Assembly (NCBI GenBank): GCA_003153075.1
Contig: PMBW01000342.1
Location: 234 to 5,905 of the forward strand
Direction of reading: 5' to 3'
Source: Dehalococcoidia bacterium
GTDB lineage: Bacteria; Chloroflexota; Dehalococcoidia; Dehalococcoidales; Fen-1064
Length of the DNA stretch: 5,672 bases
Each line of letters starts with the position of its first letter. The stretch's first letter is position 1. Below the pieces are notes generated by a model that searched no databases, had not been told where the DNA came from, and was given only the letters and a program-made list of their open reading frames with translations. The translations under genes and the position numbers were made by a program. Below are positions 1 to 5,024 of this stretch, piece by piece.

Positions 1-10
1 TTGTCTCTAA

Positions 11-39
11 ATTCTACCTAAAATATGTAAATTTGTCAA
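11..39 (-). promoter_or_regulatory. Sigma70-type promoter reading leftward out of the window
   Basis: On the minus strand there is TTGACA (39 to 34), a 17-nt spacer and TAGAAT (16 to 11): six of six and five of six matches to the consensus. Transcription would start near position 4 and leave the window, so the gene it serves is not visible. It is divergent from the homocysteine operon promoter at 197-226. The call rests on sequence match only. Confidence 0.6.
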
Positions 40-42
40 AAT

Positions 43-57
43 ATGATTTATAATCAT
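43..57. repeat. Perfect palindrome, operator-like
   Basis: ATGATT-TAT-AATCAT is a perfect 6+3+6 inverted repeat. It ends 4 bp upstream of the -35 box of the leftward promoter, where an activator or repressor could bind. It resembles AT-rich Fur/PerR-type operators in composition but does not fit the 7-1-7 Fur spacing. The protein that binds it, if any, is unknown. Confidence 0.4.
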
Positions 58-196
58 GATTTCTGCTTGGAAAGTAAGCGCTCTGCGAGCGAAAAAAGAG
101 GCTAAGGCATAAACACCTCTGAATTTCTCCCCCCCCGTGTCTCCAGGAATGTAAGCCTATAAGGGAGAGAGAAATAAATAAAATTGCAGATGTTAT
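58..196. other. Intergenic stretch between divergent promoters, no gene seen
   Basis: No convincing coding frame was found on either strand. It holds small hairpins (CGCTC/GAGCG at 79-91; AGAGG/CCTCT at 97-120; TCTCCC/GGGAGA at 126-168) and a run of eight C at 129-136. None is followed by a T tract that would make it a terminator. No known riboswitch or RNA gene was recognised. Confidence 0.5.
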
Positions 197-226
197 TTGA
201 CAATAACTGTATTCTGCTTCTATAAT
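197..226 (+). promoter_or_regulatory. Sigma70-type promoter of the homocysteine operon leader
   Basis: TTGACA (197-202) and TATAAT (221-226) both match the consensus perfectly, separated by 18 nt. The expected transcription start is near 233. That gives a leader of about 245 nt before the DUF39 gene, containing the leader peptide ORF and the attenuator terminator. A strong core promoter suits control by termination downstream rather than by weak initiation. Confidence 0.85.
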
Positions 227-261
227 GAAGAAAATCAGGCCAGTATATAGGGAGTTTAAAC

Positions 262-357
262 GTGGCGAACTGGGATCAACGTAAAAGTCAAAGGGATACA
301 TCGACCATGATGATGCCTCGGGCTTGGCGTGCTGCCAGTTCGGGGGTCATGTTTTAA
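262..357 (+). CDS. Met-rich leader peptide (31 aa) of an attenuator
   Basis: A short ORF starts with GTG at 262, seven nt after AGGGAG (249-254), a well-placed ribosome binding site, and stops at TAA 355-357. The 31-residue product has Met16-Met17-Met18 encoded by three consecutive ATG codons (307-315), another Met at position 30, and Trp at 4 and 22. No protein domain is recognisable. It lies about 30 nt after the expected transcription start and 25 nt before an intrinsic terminator, upstream of homocysteine (methionine precursor) genes. This is the layout of amino-acid attenuator leader peptides such as those of trp and his operons, with Met as the sensed amino acid. Translation could also start at the first of the three ATG codons, but no ribosome binding site sits at the right distance there. 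The ORF and its signals are seen in the sequence; the regulatory role is inferred. Confidence 0.75.
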   Translation: MANWDQRKSQRDTSTMMMPRAWRAASSGVMF

Positions 358-413
358 TCCCCTCTTCTGGTAGATCTGAACCAAGCCCGGAAATAATCGT
401 TTCCGGGCTTTTT
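266..413 (+). promoter_or_regulatory. Transcription attenuator with competing RNA helices
   Basis: Three helices can be drawn. P1 pairs CGAACTGG (266-273) with CCAGTTCG (335-342), 8 bp. The antiterminator pairs TCGGGCTTGG (318-327) with CCAAGCCCGG (381-390), 10 bp including one G-U. The terminator pairs 383-393 with 400-410, 11 bp. The antiterminator uses the 5' arm of the terminator, so the two exclude each other, and the antiterminator also crosses P1. A ribosome stalled on the Met codons (307-315) would sit inside the P1 loop and could keep P1 open, favouring the antiterminator and read-through. Completed translation would let P1 and the terminator form. This gives expression when Met-tRNA is short. 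The helices are seen; the mechanism is inferred. I saw no T-box sequence and no SAM-I (S-box) core, so it does not look like those known methionine-related leaders. Confidence 0.7.
383..413 (+). terminator. Intrinsic terminator in the operon leader
   Basis: A perfect 11-bp stem (AAGCCCGGAAA with TTTCCGGGCTT), a 6-nt TAATCG loop and a run of five T (409-413) followed by more T-rich sequence. It lies 64 nt before the DUF39 start codon and after a strong promoter, so it would stop most transcripts unless antitermination occurs. The 5' arm also pairs with 318-327. Confidence 0.9.
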
Positions 414-430
414 GTTTATTTATAAGTAAA

Positions 431-459
431 TTGACAAGATAGCGGCAACAAAATATCAT
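431..459 (+). promoter_or_regulatory. Possible second promoter downstream of the attenuator
   Basis: TTGACA (431-436), a 17-nt spacer and TATCAT (454-459) give six of six and five of six matches. The start would fall near 466, right at the AAGGAG ribosome binding site (466-471) of the DUF39 gene, leaving a leader of only about 11 nt. If active, it would give basal expression independent of the attenuator. Confidence 0.45.
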
Positions 460-476
460 ACGGTGAAGGAGAAATA

Positions 477-1712
477 ATGGCTAAGACAATTGAAGAGATA
501 AATCAGAAGATCAAGAAGGGTGAAGCTGTAATTTTTACCGCCGAAGAGATCATCGGCGTTGTGAAGGAAAAAGGTTTAACAAAAGCAGCCGAAGAAGTTG
601 ACGTTGTAACCACCGGGACTTTCGGCCCGATGTGTTCATCCGGCGCTTATTTTAATATCGGGCATTCCAAACCGCGCATCAAACTGGGCGGCGGACGGTC
701 GTACCTGAATGATGTGCCCGCTTATACCGGTTTGGCCGCTGTCGACCTGTTTATCGGCGCTACCGCGATGCCGGATGATGACCCGCGCAACAAAATTCAT
801 CCCGGCGAGTTCAATTACGGCGGCGGACATGTGATTGAAGAATTAGTCGCCGGGAAAGACATCAGGCTGGAAGCTACCGCGTACGGCACGGACTGCTACC
901 CCCGTAAGAAACTGGAGACCTGGATCAATATCAAAGACCTCAACGAGGCGGTGTTGTTCAATGTCAGGAACGCCTATCAGAACTACAATGTCGCGGTTAA
1001 TTTATCGAACAAGACGATCTATACATATATGGGGATGCTGAAACCGAATCTGGGTAATTGTACTTATTGCAGCGCCGGACAGCTTTCGCCGCTGCTGAAT
1101 GACCCCTATTATAAGACCATCGGCATCGGCACGAAAATCTTCCTGGGCGGCGGTATCGGTTATGTGGCCTGGCAGGGGACGCAATTCAATCCCACAGTAG
1201 CCAGGAGCGAGAACGGCGTACCGAAAGGCGGCGCCGGCACGCTGGCGGTCATCGGCGACCTGAAACAGATGAGCCCGCGCTTTCTTGTCGGCACAAGCAT
1301 GCTGGGATACGGCCCAACATTAACGGTCGGTATCGGCGTGCCGATTCCAATTTTATCCGAGGAAATACTGAAATACACTACCGTCACTGACGACCAGATC
1401 ATCGGCACCGTAATCGATTACTCGGATGCTTATCCCAACCGTAGAAATGAACCGGTCGACGAAGTAACATACGCCCAATTAAAGAGCGGGAAGATCACGC
1501 TGCAGGGTAAAAAAGTCCCCACTGCGTCCCTTTCCAGCTATCCGCGGGCAGTGGAAATCGCCAATACACTAAAAGGTTGGATACAGGCCGGAAAATTTGA
1601 ATTAACACAGCCGGTAGCATATCTGCCCGGCGCGGAATCCGGCGTCACTTTCAAGCCGTTGAACGAAAGGCCGGTTGAAAACGGTCATCCTCAGAAAACC
1701 GGGAATAAATAA
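477..1712 (+). CDS. Homocysteine biosynthesis protein (DUF39/HcyBio)
   Basis: A 411-residue protein of the DUF39/HcyBio family (COG1900). Family members such as Methanosarcina MA1821 take part, with a NIL-domain ferredoxin, in forming homocysteine from aspartate semialdehyde and sulfide, without the O-acylhomoserine route. Visible family marks are the GTFGPMCSSG segment (Cys53), a Gly-rich KLGGGRSYLN stretch (69-78), YGTDCYPR (Cys140), the CTYCSAGQLSP segment (Cys195 and Cys198) and Gly-rich stretches in the middle and C-terminal parts. Cys53 and Cys140 probably correspond to the two conserved cysteines reported as essential in the archaeal protein (from memory, not aligned). No C-terminal CBS pair is present, unlike the longer archaeal form, so it is the short type. 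ATG at 477 has AAGGAG five nt upstream. It is the first gene of a three-gene operon and lies behind a Met-codon attenuator, which supports a methionine-pathway role. The protein is probably cytoplasmic, with no signal peptide or membrane segment seen. Confidence 0.92.
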   Translation: MAKTIEEINQKIKKGEAVIFTAEEIIGVVKEKGLTKAAEEVDVVTTGTFGPMCSSGAYFNIGHSKPRIKLGGGRSYLNDVPAYTGLAAVDLFIGATAMPDDDPRNKIHPGEFNYGGGHVIEELVAGKDIRLEATAYGTDCYPRKKLETWINIKDLNEAVLFNVRNAYQNYNVAVNLSNKTIYTYMGMLKPNLGNCTYCSAGQLSPLLNDPYYKTIGIGTKIFLGGGIGYVAWQGTQFNPTVARSENGVPKGGAGTLAVIGDLKQMSPRFLVGTSMLGYGPTLTVGIGVPIPILSEEILKYTTVTDDQIIGTVIDYSDAYPNRRNEPVDEVTYAQLKSGKITLQGKKVPTASLSSYPRAVEIANTLKGWIQAGKFELTQPVAYLPGAESGVTFKPLNERPVENGHPQKTGNK

Positions 1713-1727
1713 AGAGGTATTACGGAA

Positions 1728-2135
1728 ATGGTTGATAAAAAAATAGTATTGCACTTTCCCAGAAGATTAGTAGACCGGCCGATCGTCTCCCACCTGATAA
1801 AAGACTACGACCTCGAATTTAATATACTGAAAGCCTCTGTGACGCAGGATGAAGAAGGCGTGATGATGCTGGAGTTAAAAGGGAAACAGGAAGACTATGA
1901 TAAAGGCATTGCATACCTGAAGGAAGCCGGCGTGATCATCGAATCGCTTAGTCAGAATGTCATCCGCAACGAGGAACGCTGTACACACTGCGGCGCTTGC
2001 ATCACTGTCTGTCCTGTAGGCGTCTTCGAACTGGACACGGTCACCCGTCAGATCAAATTCCATGAGAAAAAGTGCATCGCCTGCGGCATCTGTATTAAAA
2101 CCTGTCCGCCGCGGGCAATGGAGCTGCATTTCTAG
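1728..2135 (+). CDS. NIL-domain 2x[4Fe-4S] ferredoxin, homocysteine pathway partner
   Basis: A 135-residue protein with a NIL domain at about 3-77 (the ligand-binding fold also found at the C-terminus of MetN methionine transporters) followed by a bacterial-type double-cluster ferredoxin. The cluster motifs are CTHCGACITVCP (Cys85, 88, 91, 95) and CIACGICIKTCP (Cys116, 119, 122, 126), both complete. This architecture matches Methanosarcina MA1822, which works with the DUF39 protein in homocysteine synthesis, probably supplying electrons or handling sulfur. The gene begins 15 nt after the DUF39 stop codon and must be cotranscribed. AGAGG (1713-1717) is a usable but slightly distant ribosome binding site. 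The NIL domain may bind methionine or a related ligand, giving feedback; this is inference. Confidence 0.92.
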   Translation: MVDKKIVLHFPRRLVDRPIVSHLIKDYDLEFNILKASVTQDEEGVMMLELKGKQEDYDKGIAYLKEAGVIIESLSQNVIRNEERCTHCGACITVCPVGVFELDTVTRQIKFHEKKCIACGICIKTCPPRAMELHF

Positions 2136-2151
2136 GTTCTGAGTTGTGAGT

Positions 2152-2658
2152 ATGGGAAAATACGATAAATATATAAAGCTGGCAAAAACAAAGGGCATGC
2201 TCGATGCGCTGATCATCTCTCCCACGGACATCTGTTTTGATATCAGAACGCAGCTAAAATGCGCCTGGGGATGCGACCGTGATGTAGCGAACAACGCCAA
2301 GTGCGACAACCGCGGCACAACCTATGCGGAAAGAGTAAAAATGATCAAACAATACAAGGCCATTTTACTCATACATTCCCATGACAAAAGAAAGATCAGT
2401 AAGGTAATACTGGAATTAGAAAAAGCTGCGTTTCTGGACGGTTACTACCTGGCTTTTGCGCTGCGCGGCTGTAACATTTGCGCGGATTGTAATGTGATAA
2501 AAGGAAAAGATTGTGTTCACCCGGATAAGATCAGGCCGTGTGAAGCCATGTTTGGGATGGATATTTTCAAGACGGTCAGGAAATTGGGTTTACCCATCGA
2601 AGTACTGCAGAACAAAGAAGCTATACCAGACCGCTATGGGTTTCTGTTGGTTGAGTGA
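2152..2658 (+). CDS. DUF2284 cysteine-rich metal-binding protein
   Basis: A 168-residue protein of the DUF2284 family (COG5423, predicted metal-binding). Numbering from ATG 2152, Cys sits at 28, 37, 41 and 51 in the N-terminal half. The C-terminal half has GCNICADC (Cys107, 110, 113) followed by Cys121 and the HPDKIRPCEAMFGMD segment (Cys130), the usual family signature. It probably binds one or two Fe-S clusters; the biochemical function is not known. The gene begins 16 nt after the ferredoxin stop codon and is the last gene of the operon. That position suggests an accessory role, for example in electron transfer or sulfur supply, but this is inferred from context only. An in-frame GTG at 2146 is an alternative start. 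Neither start has a strong ribosome binding site (GAG at 2141-2143 is eight nt before the ATG), so translational coupling to the gene upstream is possible. Confidence 0.85.
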   Translation: MGKYDKYIKLAKTKGMLDALIISPTDICFDIRTQLKCAWGCDRDVANNAKCDNRGTTYAERVKMIKQYKAILLIHSHDKRKISKVILELEKAAFLDGYYLAFALRGCNICADCNVIKGKDCVHPDKIRPCEAMFGMDIFKTVRKLGLPIEVLQNKEAIPDRYGFLLVE

Positions 2659-2771
2659 GTCGGTGCCGGGTTATACGACATAGTAACAAATGATGATCAA
2701 CTCTCTCTCACTCTATCCCTAAAGCAGTATATTTAATGCCTTTTTGAATATTGGTTATTGCCGCAGGTTGA
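2659..2771. other. Convergent intergenic gap, no clear terminator
   Basis: This 113-bp gap separates the end of the homocysteine operon from the end of the convergent sulfite reductase-like gene. I found only a weak GTCG/CGAC pairing (2659-2662 with 2676-2679) and no stem followed by a T tract on either strand. Termination may be Rho-dependent, or transcripts may overlap. Confidence 0.4.
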
Positions 2772-4316
2772 TTATTTGCCGATAAGTATTGTCTTCTTTA
2801 CTTCTTCAAACCCAATCTTTTCAATCAGCTGCTGCGTATCCAGACCGGTCTTTTTCATCAATTGCAGCAGATTGCCGGTAATTCTAAATGCCTCGTCTTC
2901 CGATACAAATTCGGCGATTTTCACACCCAGCCGGGTGCCAGGTTCACCTCGGCCGCCCAATAAAACCGCAATCCCCTGTCTTTTTGAAGTTATCGCTTTC
3001 TGGGGGCAGGCCGACCGGCACGCCCCGCAAAAGGCGCAATTTTTCATTTCGATAACGGCCTTTTTGTCTTTGACCTGGATCGTTTTTCGTTTACACGCTG
3101 CCACGCAGGTACCGCACCCGGCGCAAATTTCTTTATCCACGACCGGTATCATCACCCCATGAAACCCTATATCGCTCAGGTGTGCTATTCCGCAGGAACT
3201 GGGGCAACCGGCCCCGGAAATGGTAATCTTCAGATCCCCCAGATCAATATCGCTTATCCTCTTTTCGATGCGCTTGAGCAATGTTTGCGGATCGCACAAG
3301 CCCTCACTGCAGTATCCACCGAAACAGGATTGAAAGTTTTCAACATTATCTTCGACGAGTTGCATATTCACAGCGGCCAGTTCTTTTCGAATTGCCGGAA
3401 TTGACTTGACGGGAAGGCCGGGGATCTCCGGCGCGCCCCGGACGGCGAAGTGCACTATGCCGCTGCCGTATTTTTCCGCAATATCCGCGATCTTACGCAC
3501 CTGCTCCGAGGTGATTTCTCCGCAAATCGCCCTGATTTTTAAAACCTGTTTATCTGAATGCTGCTTTTCCTTTGCGGTAGAGCAATGTACCGCGGGTAGA
3601 GTGGCATTCCGACCCAAATTCGCCGTTATCTTCGCCTTGAATTCGTCAGGACCCAACCGCTTGATAACATCAGCTGCGCGTTCCCCTTTTTTCCCCTCTG
3701 CAGCCAAAAGGTCGAAGTAGTTTTGTGTCAGGTTAACGCACTCGTCTTCTGAAAGGTTTTCAGCTATTTTAATCCCGACAAACGGGTTTACTCCCAGCCG
3801 CCCCCCGACGTATGCCTGATATCCTTTTATCCCGCCGTTATCGGCGCCGACAAAACTGATATCATTCAACACGCGGGACATGATGCAGTCCTTACCGCAG
3901 CCCACAGCCCCAATCTTGATCTTGTGCGCTAACTGGCTGCCGAAGAATTTCTCCAGCTTCTCCCCCAATGGGATACAATTAACCACTGCATCCGCACAGG
4001 TTTTATCGTCATAGCAGATATTCAGGTTGCGGACAATGGGGCCGTTATGGTCCATCCCCACACCCACTTCGGCCAATTCGCGCTTTACTGCGAACACATT
4101 ATTGATATTAACGAACGGTATGATCGGAATCTGGCGCGAGGTAAATAGCAGGAACCCGCGGGCGTATTTATCCGTGATATCCGCTACTTTCCTTATCTGC
4201 AGAGAAGTCAGATTACAGCAGTCGGTCTTTACCCAAATGGAAAACATATCCTTTTCACGGAGGGGTACCATCCCGCCCTTTTTCAGTTCATTAATATCCA
4301 GTTTCTGCTCGTCCAT
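2772..4316 (-). CDS. Tandem-duplicated sulfite/nitrite reductase-like protein with ferredoxin domain
   Basis: A 514-residue protein made of two sulfite/nitrite reductase-like halves. Half one (about 14-205) has the ferredoxin-like N-terminal part with FTSRQIPIIPF (58-68), then C-x5-C (Cys101, Cys107) and C-x3-C (Cys140, Cys144), the usual ligands of a coupled [4Fe-4S]-siroheme centre. Half two (about 258-514) repeats the plan with VRGAPEIPG (292-300). Its first pair is irregular, with Cys331, 336 and 341 each four residues apart, while CPSSC (371-375) is normal. An inserted double ferredoxin domain follows: CAGCGTCVAAC (398-408) and CAFCGACRSACP (427-438). The likely reaction is six-electron reduction of sulfite to sulfide; nitrite is an alternative substrate. 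It resembles a fused, compact DsrA/DsrB-like pair, but no dissimilatory genes are nearby, so an assimilatory or detoxifying role fits better. The start is taken as ATG 4316, five nt after GAGGAG. A GTG at 4322 overlaps that site and is less likely. TAAAAT at 4353-4348 could be a -10 box, but no good -35 partner was found. Confidence 0.85.
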   Translation of the reverse strand: MDEQKLDINELKKGGMVPLREKDMFSIWVKTDCCNLTSLQIRKVADITDKYARGFLLFTSRQIPIIPFVNINNVFAVKRELAEVGVGMDHNGPIVRNLNICYDDKTCADAVVNCIPLGEKLEKFFGSQLAHKIKIGAVGCGKDCIMSRVLNDISFVGADNGGIKGYQAYVGGRLGVNPFVGIKIAENLSEDECVNLTQNYFDLLAAEGKKGERAADVIKRLGPDEFKAKITANLGRNATLPAVHCSTAKEKQHSDKQVLKIRAICGEITSEQVRKIADIAEKYGSGIVHFAVRGAPEIPGLPVKSIPAIRKELAAVNMQLVEDNVENFQSCFGGYCSEGLCDPQTLLKRIEKRISDIDLGDLKITISGAGCPSSCGIAHLSDIGFHGVMIPVVDKEICAGCGTCVAACKRKTIQVKDKKAVIEMKNCAFCGACRSACPQKAITSKRQGIAVLLGGRGEPGTRLGVKIAEFVSEDEAFRITGNLLQLMKKTGLDTQQLIEKIGFEEVKKTILIGK

Positions 4317-4321
4317 ATACA

Positions 4322-4327
4322 CTCCTC
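4322..4327 (-). promoter_or_regulatory. Ribosome binding site deciding the sulfite reductase-like start
   Basis: GAGGAG on the minus strand lies five nt before ATG 4316. The in-frame GTG at 4322 overlaps the last base of this site, so a ribosome placed by it would start at the ATG, giving 514 rather than 516 residues. Confidence 0.7.
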
Positions 4328-4398
4328 GCCAGTATGGTCTACAAATGATTTTACCCGTTCCGATGTTTTATTGCTAAAAACAGGAATAGCGACAATCG

Positions 4399-4424
4399 AA
4401 ATAAATCCGTTTAAACTTAAACGG
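4399..4424 (-). terminator. Probable intrinsic terminator after the YHS gene
   Basis: On the minus strand CCGTTTA and TAAACGG form a perfect 7-bp stem with an AGTT loop (4424 to 4407), followed by ATTTATTT (4406 to 4399). The stem is short and AT-rich and the T tract is interrupted, so termination may be partial. It starts 11 bp after the YHS stop codon and would separate the regulator-thioredoxin-YHS unit from the sulfite reductase-like gene. Confidence 0.55.
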
Positions 4425-4434
4425 TCTACCAGCC

Positions 4435-4599
4435 TCAGCCGCGCGGGGTTTCTTGAACGTACTTTTCCGGGTTCTTGTCGAAGGCTTTTTTACAGCCCGG
4501 CGCGCAGAAGTAGTATTTCTTACCTTGATACTCGGATGTGATTTTGCAGGTGCTCTCTTCAACTTTCATTTTGCAGATGGGGTCAATTGAAATAGCCAT
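4435..4599 (-). CDS. Small YHS-domain metal-binding protein
   Basis: A 54-residue protein that is essentially one YHS domain, the small treble-clef-like metal-binding module found alone or attached to copper ATPases and monooxygenases. Visible marks are DPICKMKV (6-13, Cys9), the YQGKKYYFCAPGC segment (24-36, Cys32 and Cys36), and the F40...P44...Y47 spacing typical of the family; Cys18 is extra. The start is secure: ATG 4599 is preceded by AAGGAGG (4612 to 4606) with a six-nt spacer. It begins 44 nt after the thioredoxin stop codon and is probably cotranscribed with it. The domain is thought to bind a transition metal (copper, iron or zinc), possibly as a trafficking or storage protein. The specific metal and partner cannot be read from the sequence. 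Confidence 0.85.
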   Translation of the reverse strand: MAISIDPICKMKVEESTCKITSEYQGKKYYFCAPGCKKAFDKNPEKYVQETPRG

Positions 4600-4643
4600 T
4601 ATTATCCTCCTTCATTTATGTTGCTTGTTTTCAGGATTACAGT

Positions 4644-4967
4644 TTATGCTGCTAATAATGCTTCGAGTTTTTTCCGCAGCACTGATTCGGGTACCGCACC
4701 CAGTGAACTGTCTTTTTGCGCTCCGGCTTTGAAAAACAAGACCAGCGGGATACTCATAACATTATATTTCTGCGCATTTTGCGGATTATCGTCGACGTTT
4801 ATTTTGCAGAATTTCACCTTACCAGTATAAACCTCTGATAGTTTATCTGTGATCGGCGCCAACGCCCGGCACGGACCGCACCATGGCGCCCAGAAGTCCA
4901 CCACCACCGGTATCTGGGATTTTAGCACCTCAGTCTCGAAGTTCTGATCATTAATTTCTACAACCAT
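4644..4967 (-). CDS. trxA: Thioredoxin
   Basis: A 107-residue thioredoxin. The classical active site WCGPC is at 29-33 within the VVVDFWAPWCGPC segment, the buried Asp is at 24, and the cis-Pro loop is SIP (72-74), followed by Leu rather than the usual Thr. It is a cytoplasmic disulfide reductase with no signal peptide, and would be kept reduced by a thioredoxin reductase not present here. The start is taken as ATG 4967, six nt after GGAGG (4978 to 4974). The ATG at 4973 directly abuts that site and is unlikely. It follows the Fur-family gene by 57 nt and precedes the YHS gene by 44 nt on the same strand. Context suggests thiol or metal homeostasis, or electron supply to sulfur metabolism; the latter is inference. 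Confidence 0.93.
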   Translation of the reverse strand: MVVEINDQNFETEVLKSQIPVVVDFWAPWCGPCRALAPITDKLSEVYTGKVKFCKINVDDNPQNAQKYNVMSIPLVLFFKAGAQKDSSLGAVPESVLRKKLEALLAA

Positions 4968-4973
4968 TTTCAT

Positions 4974-4980
4974 CCTCCCC
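4974..4980 (-). promoter_or_regulatory. Ribosome binding site deciding the thioredoxin start
   Basis: GGGGAGG on the minus strand (4980 to 4974) touches the ATG at 4973 but is six nt from the ATG at 4967. This favours the shorter protein starting Met-Val-Val-Glu. Confidence 0.7.
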
Positions 4981-4992
4981 CTAACTTTTATA

Positions 4993-5007
4993 TACTAATA
5001 ATTATCG
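4993..5007 (-). promoter_or_regulatory. Weak Fur-box-like sequence before thioredoxin
   Basis: CGATAATTATTAGTA on the minus strand matches 11 of 14 defined positions of the 7-1-7 Fur box TGATAATNATTATCA and contains the palindrome ATAATTAT (4998-5005). It lies between the regulator stop codon and the thioredoxin start. AT-rich intergenic DNA gives such matches by chance, so this is only a candidate operator for the neighbouring regulator. Confidence 0.3.
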
Positions 5008-5024
5008 ACATGCTTACTTGCCAG

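Noticed and set aside
49..54. Rightward promoter using TATAAT at 49-54
   Set aside because: No -35 box lies at 16-18 nt; TTGTCA at 33-38 is only 10 nt away. The sequence is better explained as part of the palindrome.
79..120. Small hairpins at 79-91 and 97-120 as a terminator of an upstream gene
   Set aside because: The stems are only 5 bp and no T tract follows on either strand in the right place.
233..413. SAM-I (S-box), SAM-II, cobalamin, T-box or other known riboswitch in the leader
   Set aside because: The conserved cores were not found by eye: no S-box core sequences, and no AGGGTGGNACCGCG T-box before the terminator. The Met-codon ORF explains the region better. A covariance-model search was not possible here.
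14..459. Open frames on the minus strand across the leader region
   Set aside because: They have no recognisable domain and overlap strong promoter, leader-ORF and terminator signals on the plus strand.
2758..4377. Several open frames on the plus strand across the sulfite reductase-like gene
   Set aside because: They are antisense shadows of a clearly recognisable protein with intact cysteine motifs.
4374..4562. Arg/Lys-rich 62-residue frame on the minus strand
   Set aside because: It is out of frame with, and overlaps, the YHS gene, which has a strong ribosome binding site and a clear domain.
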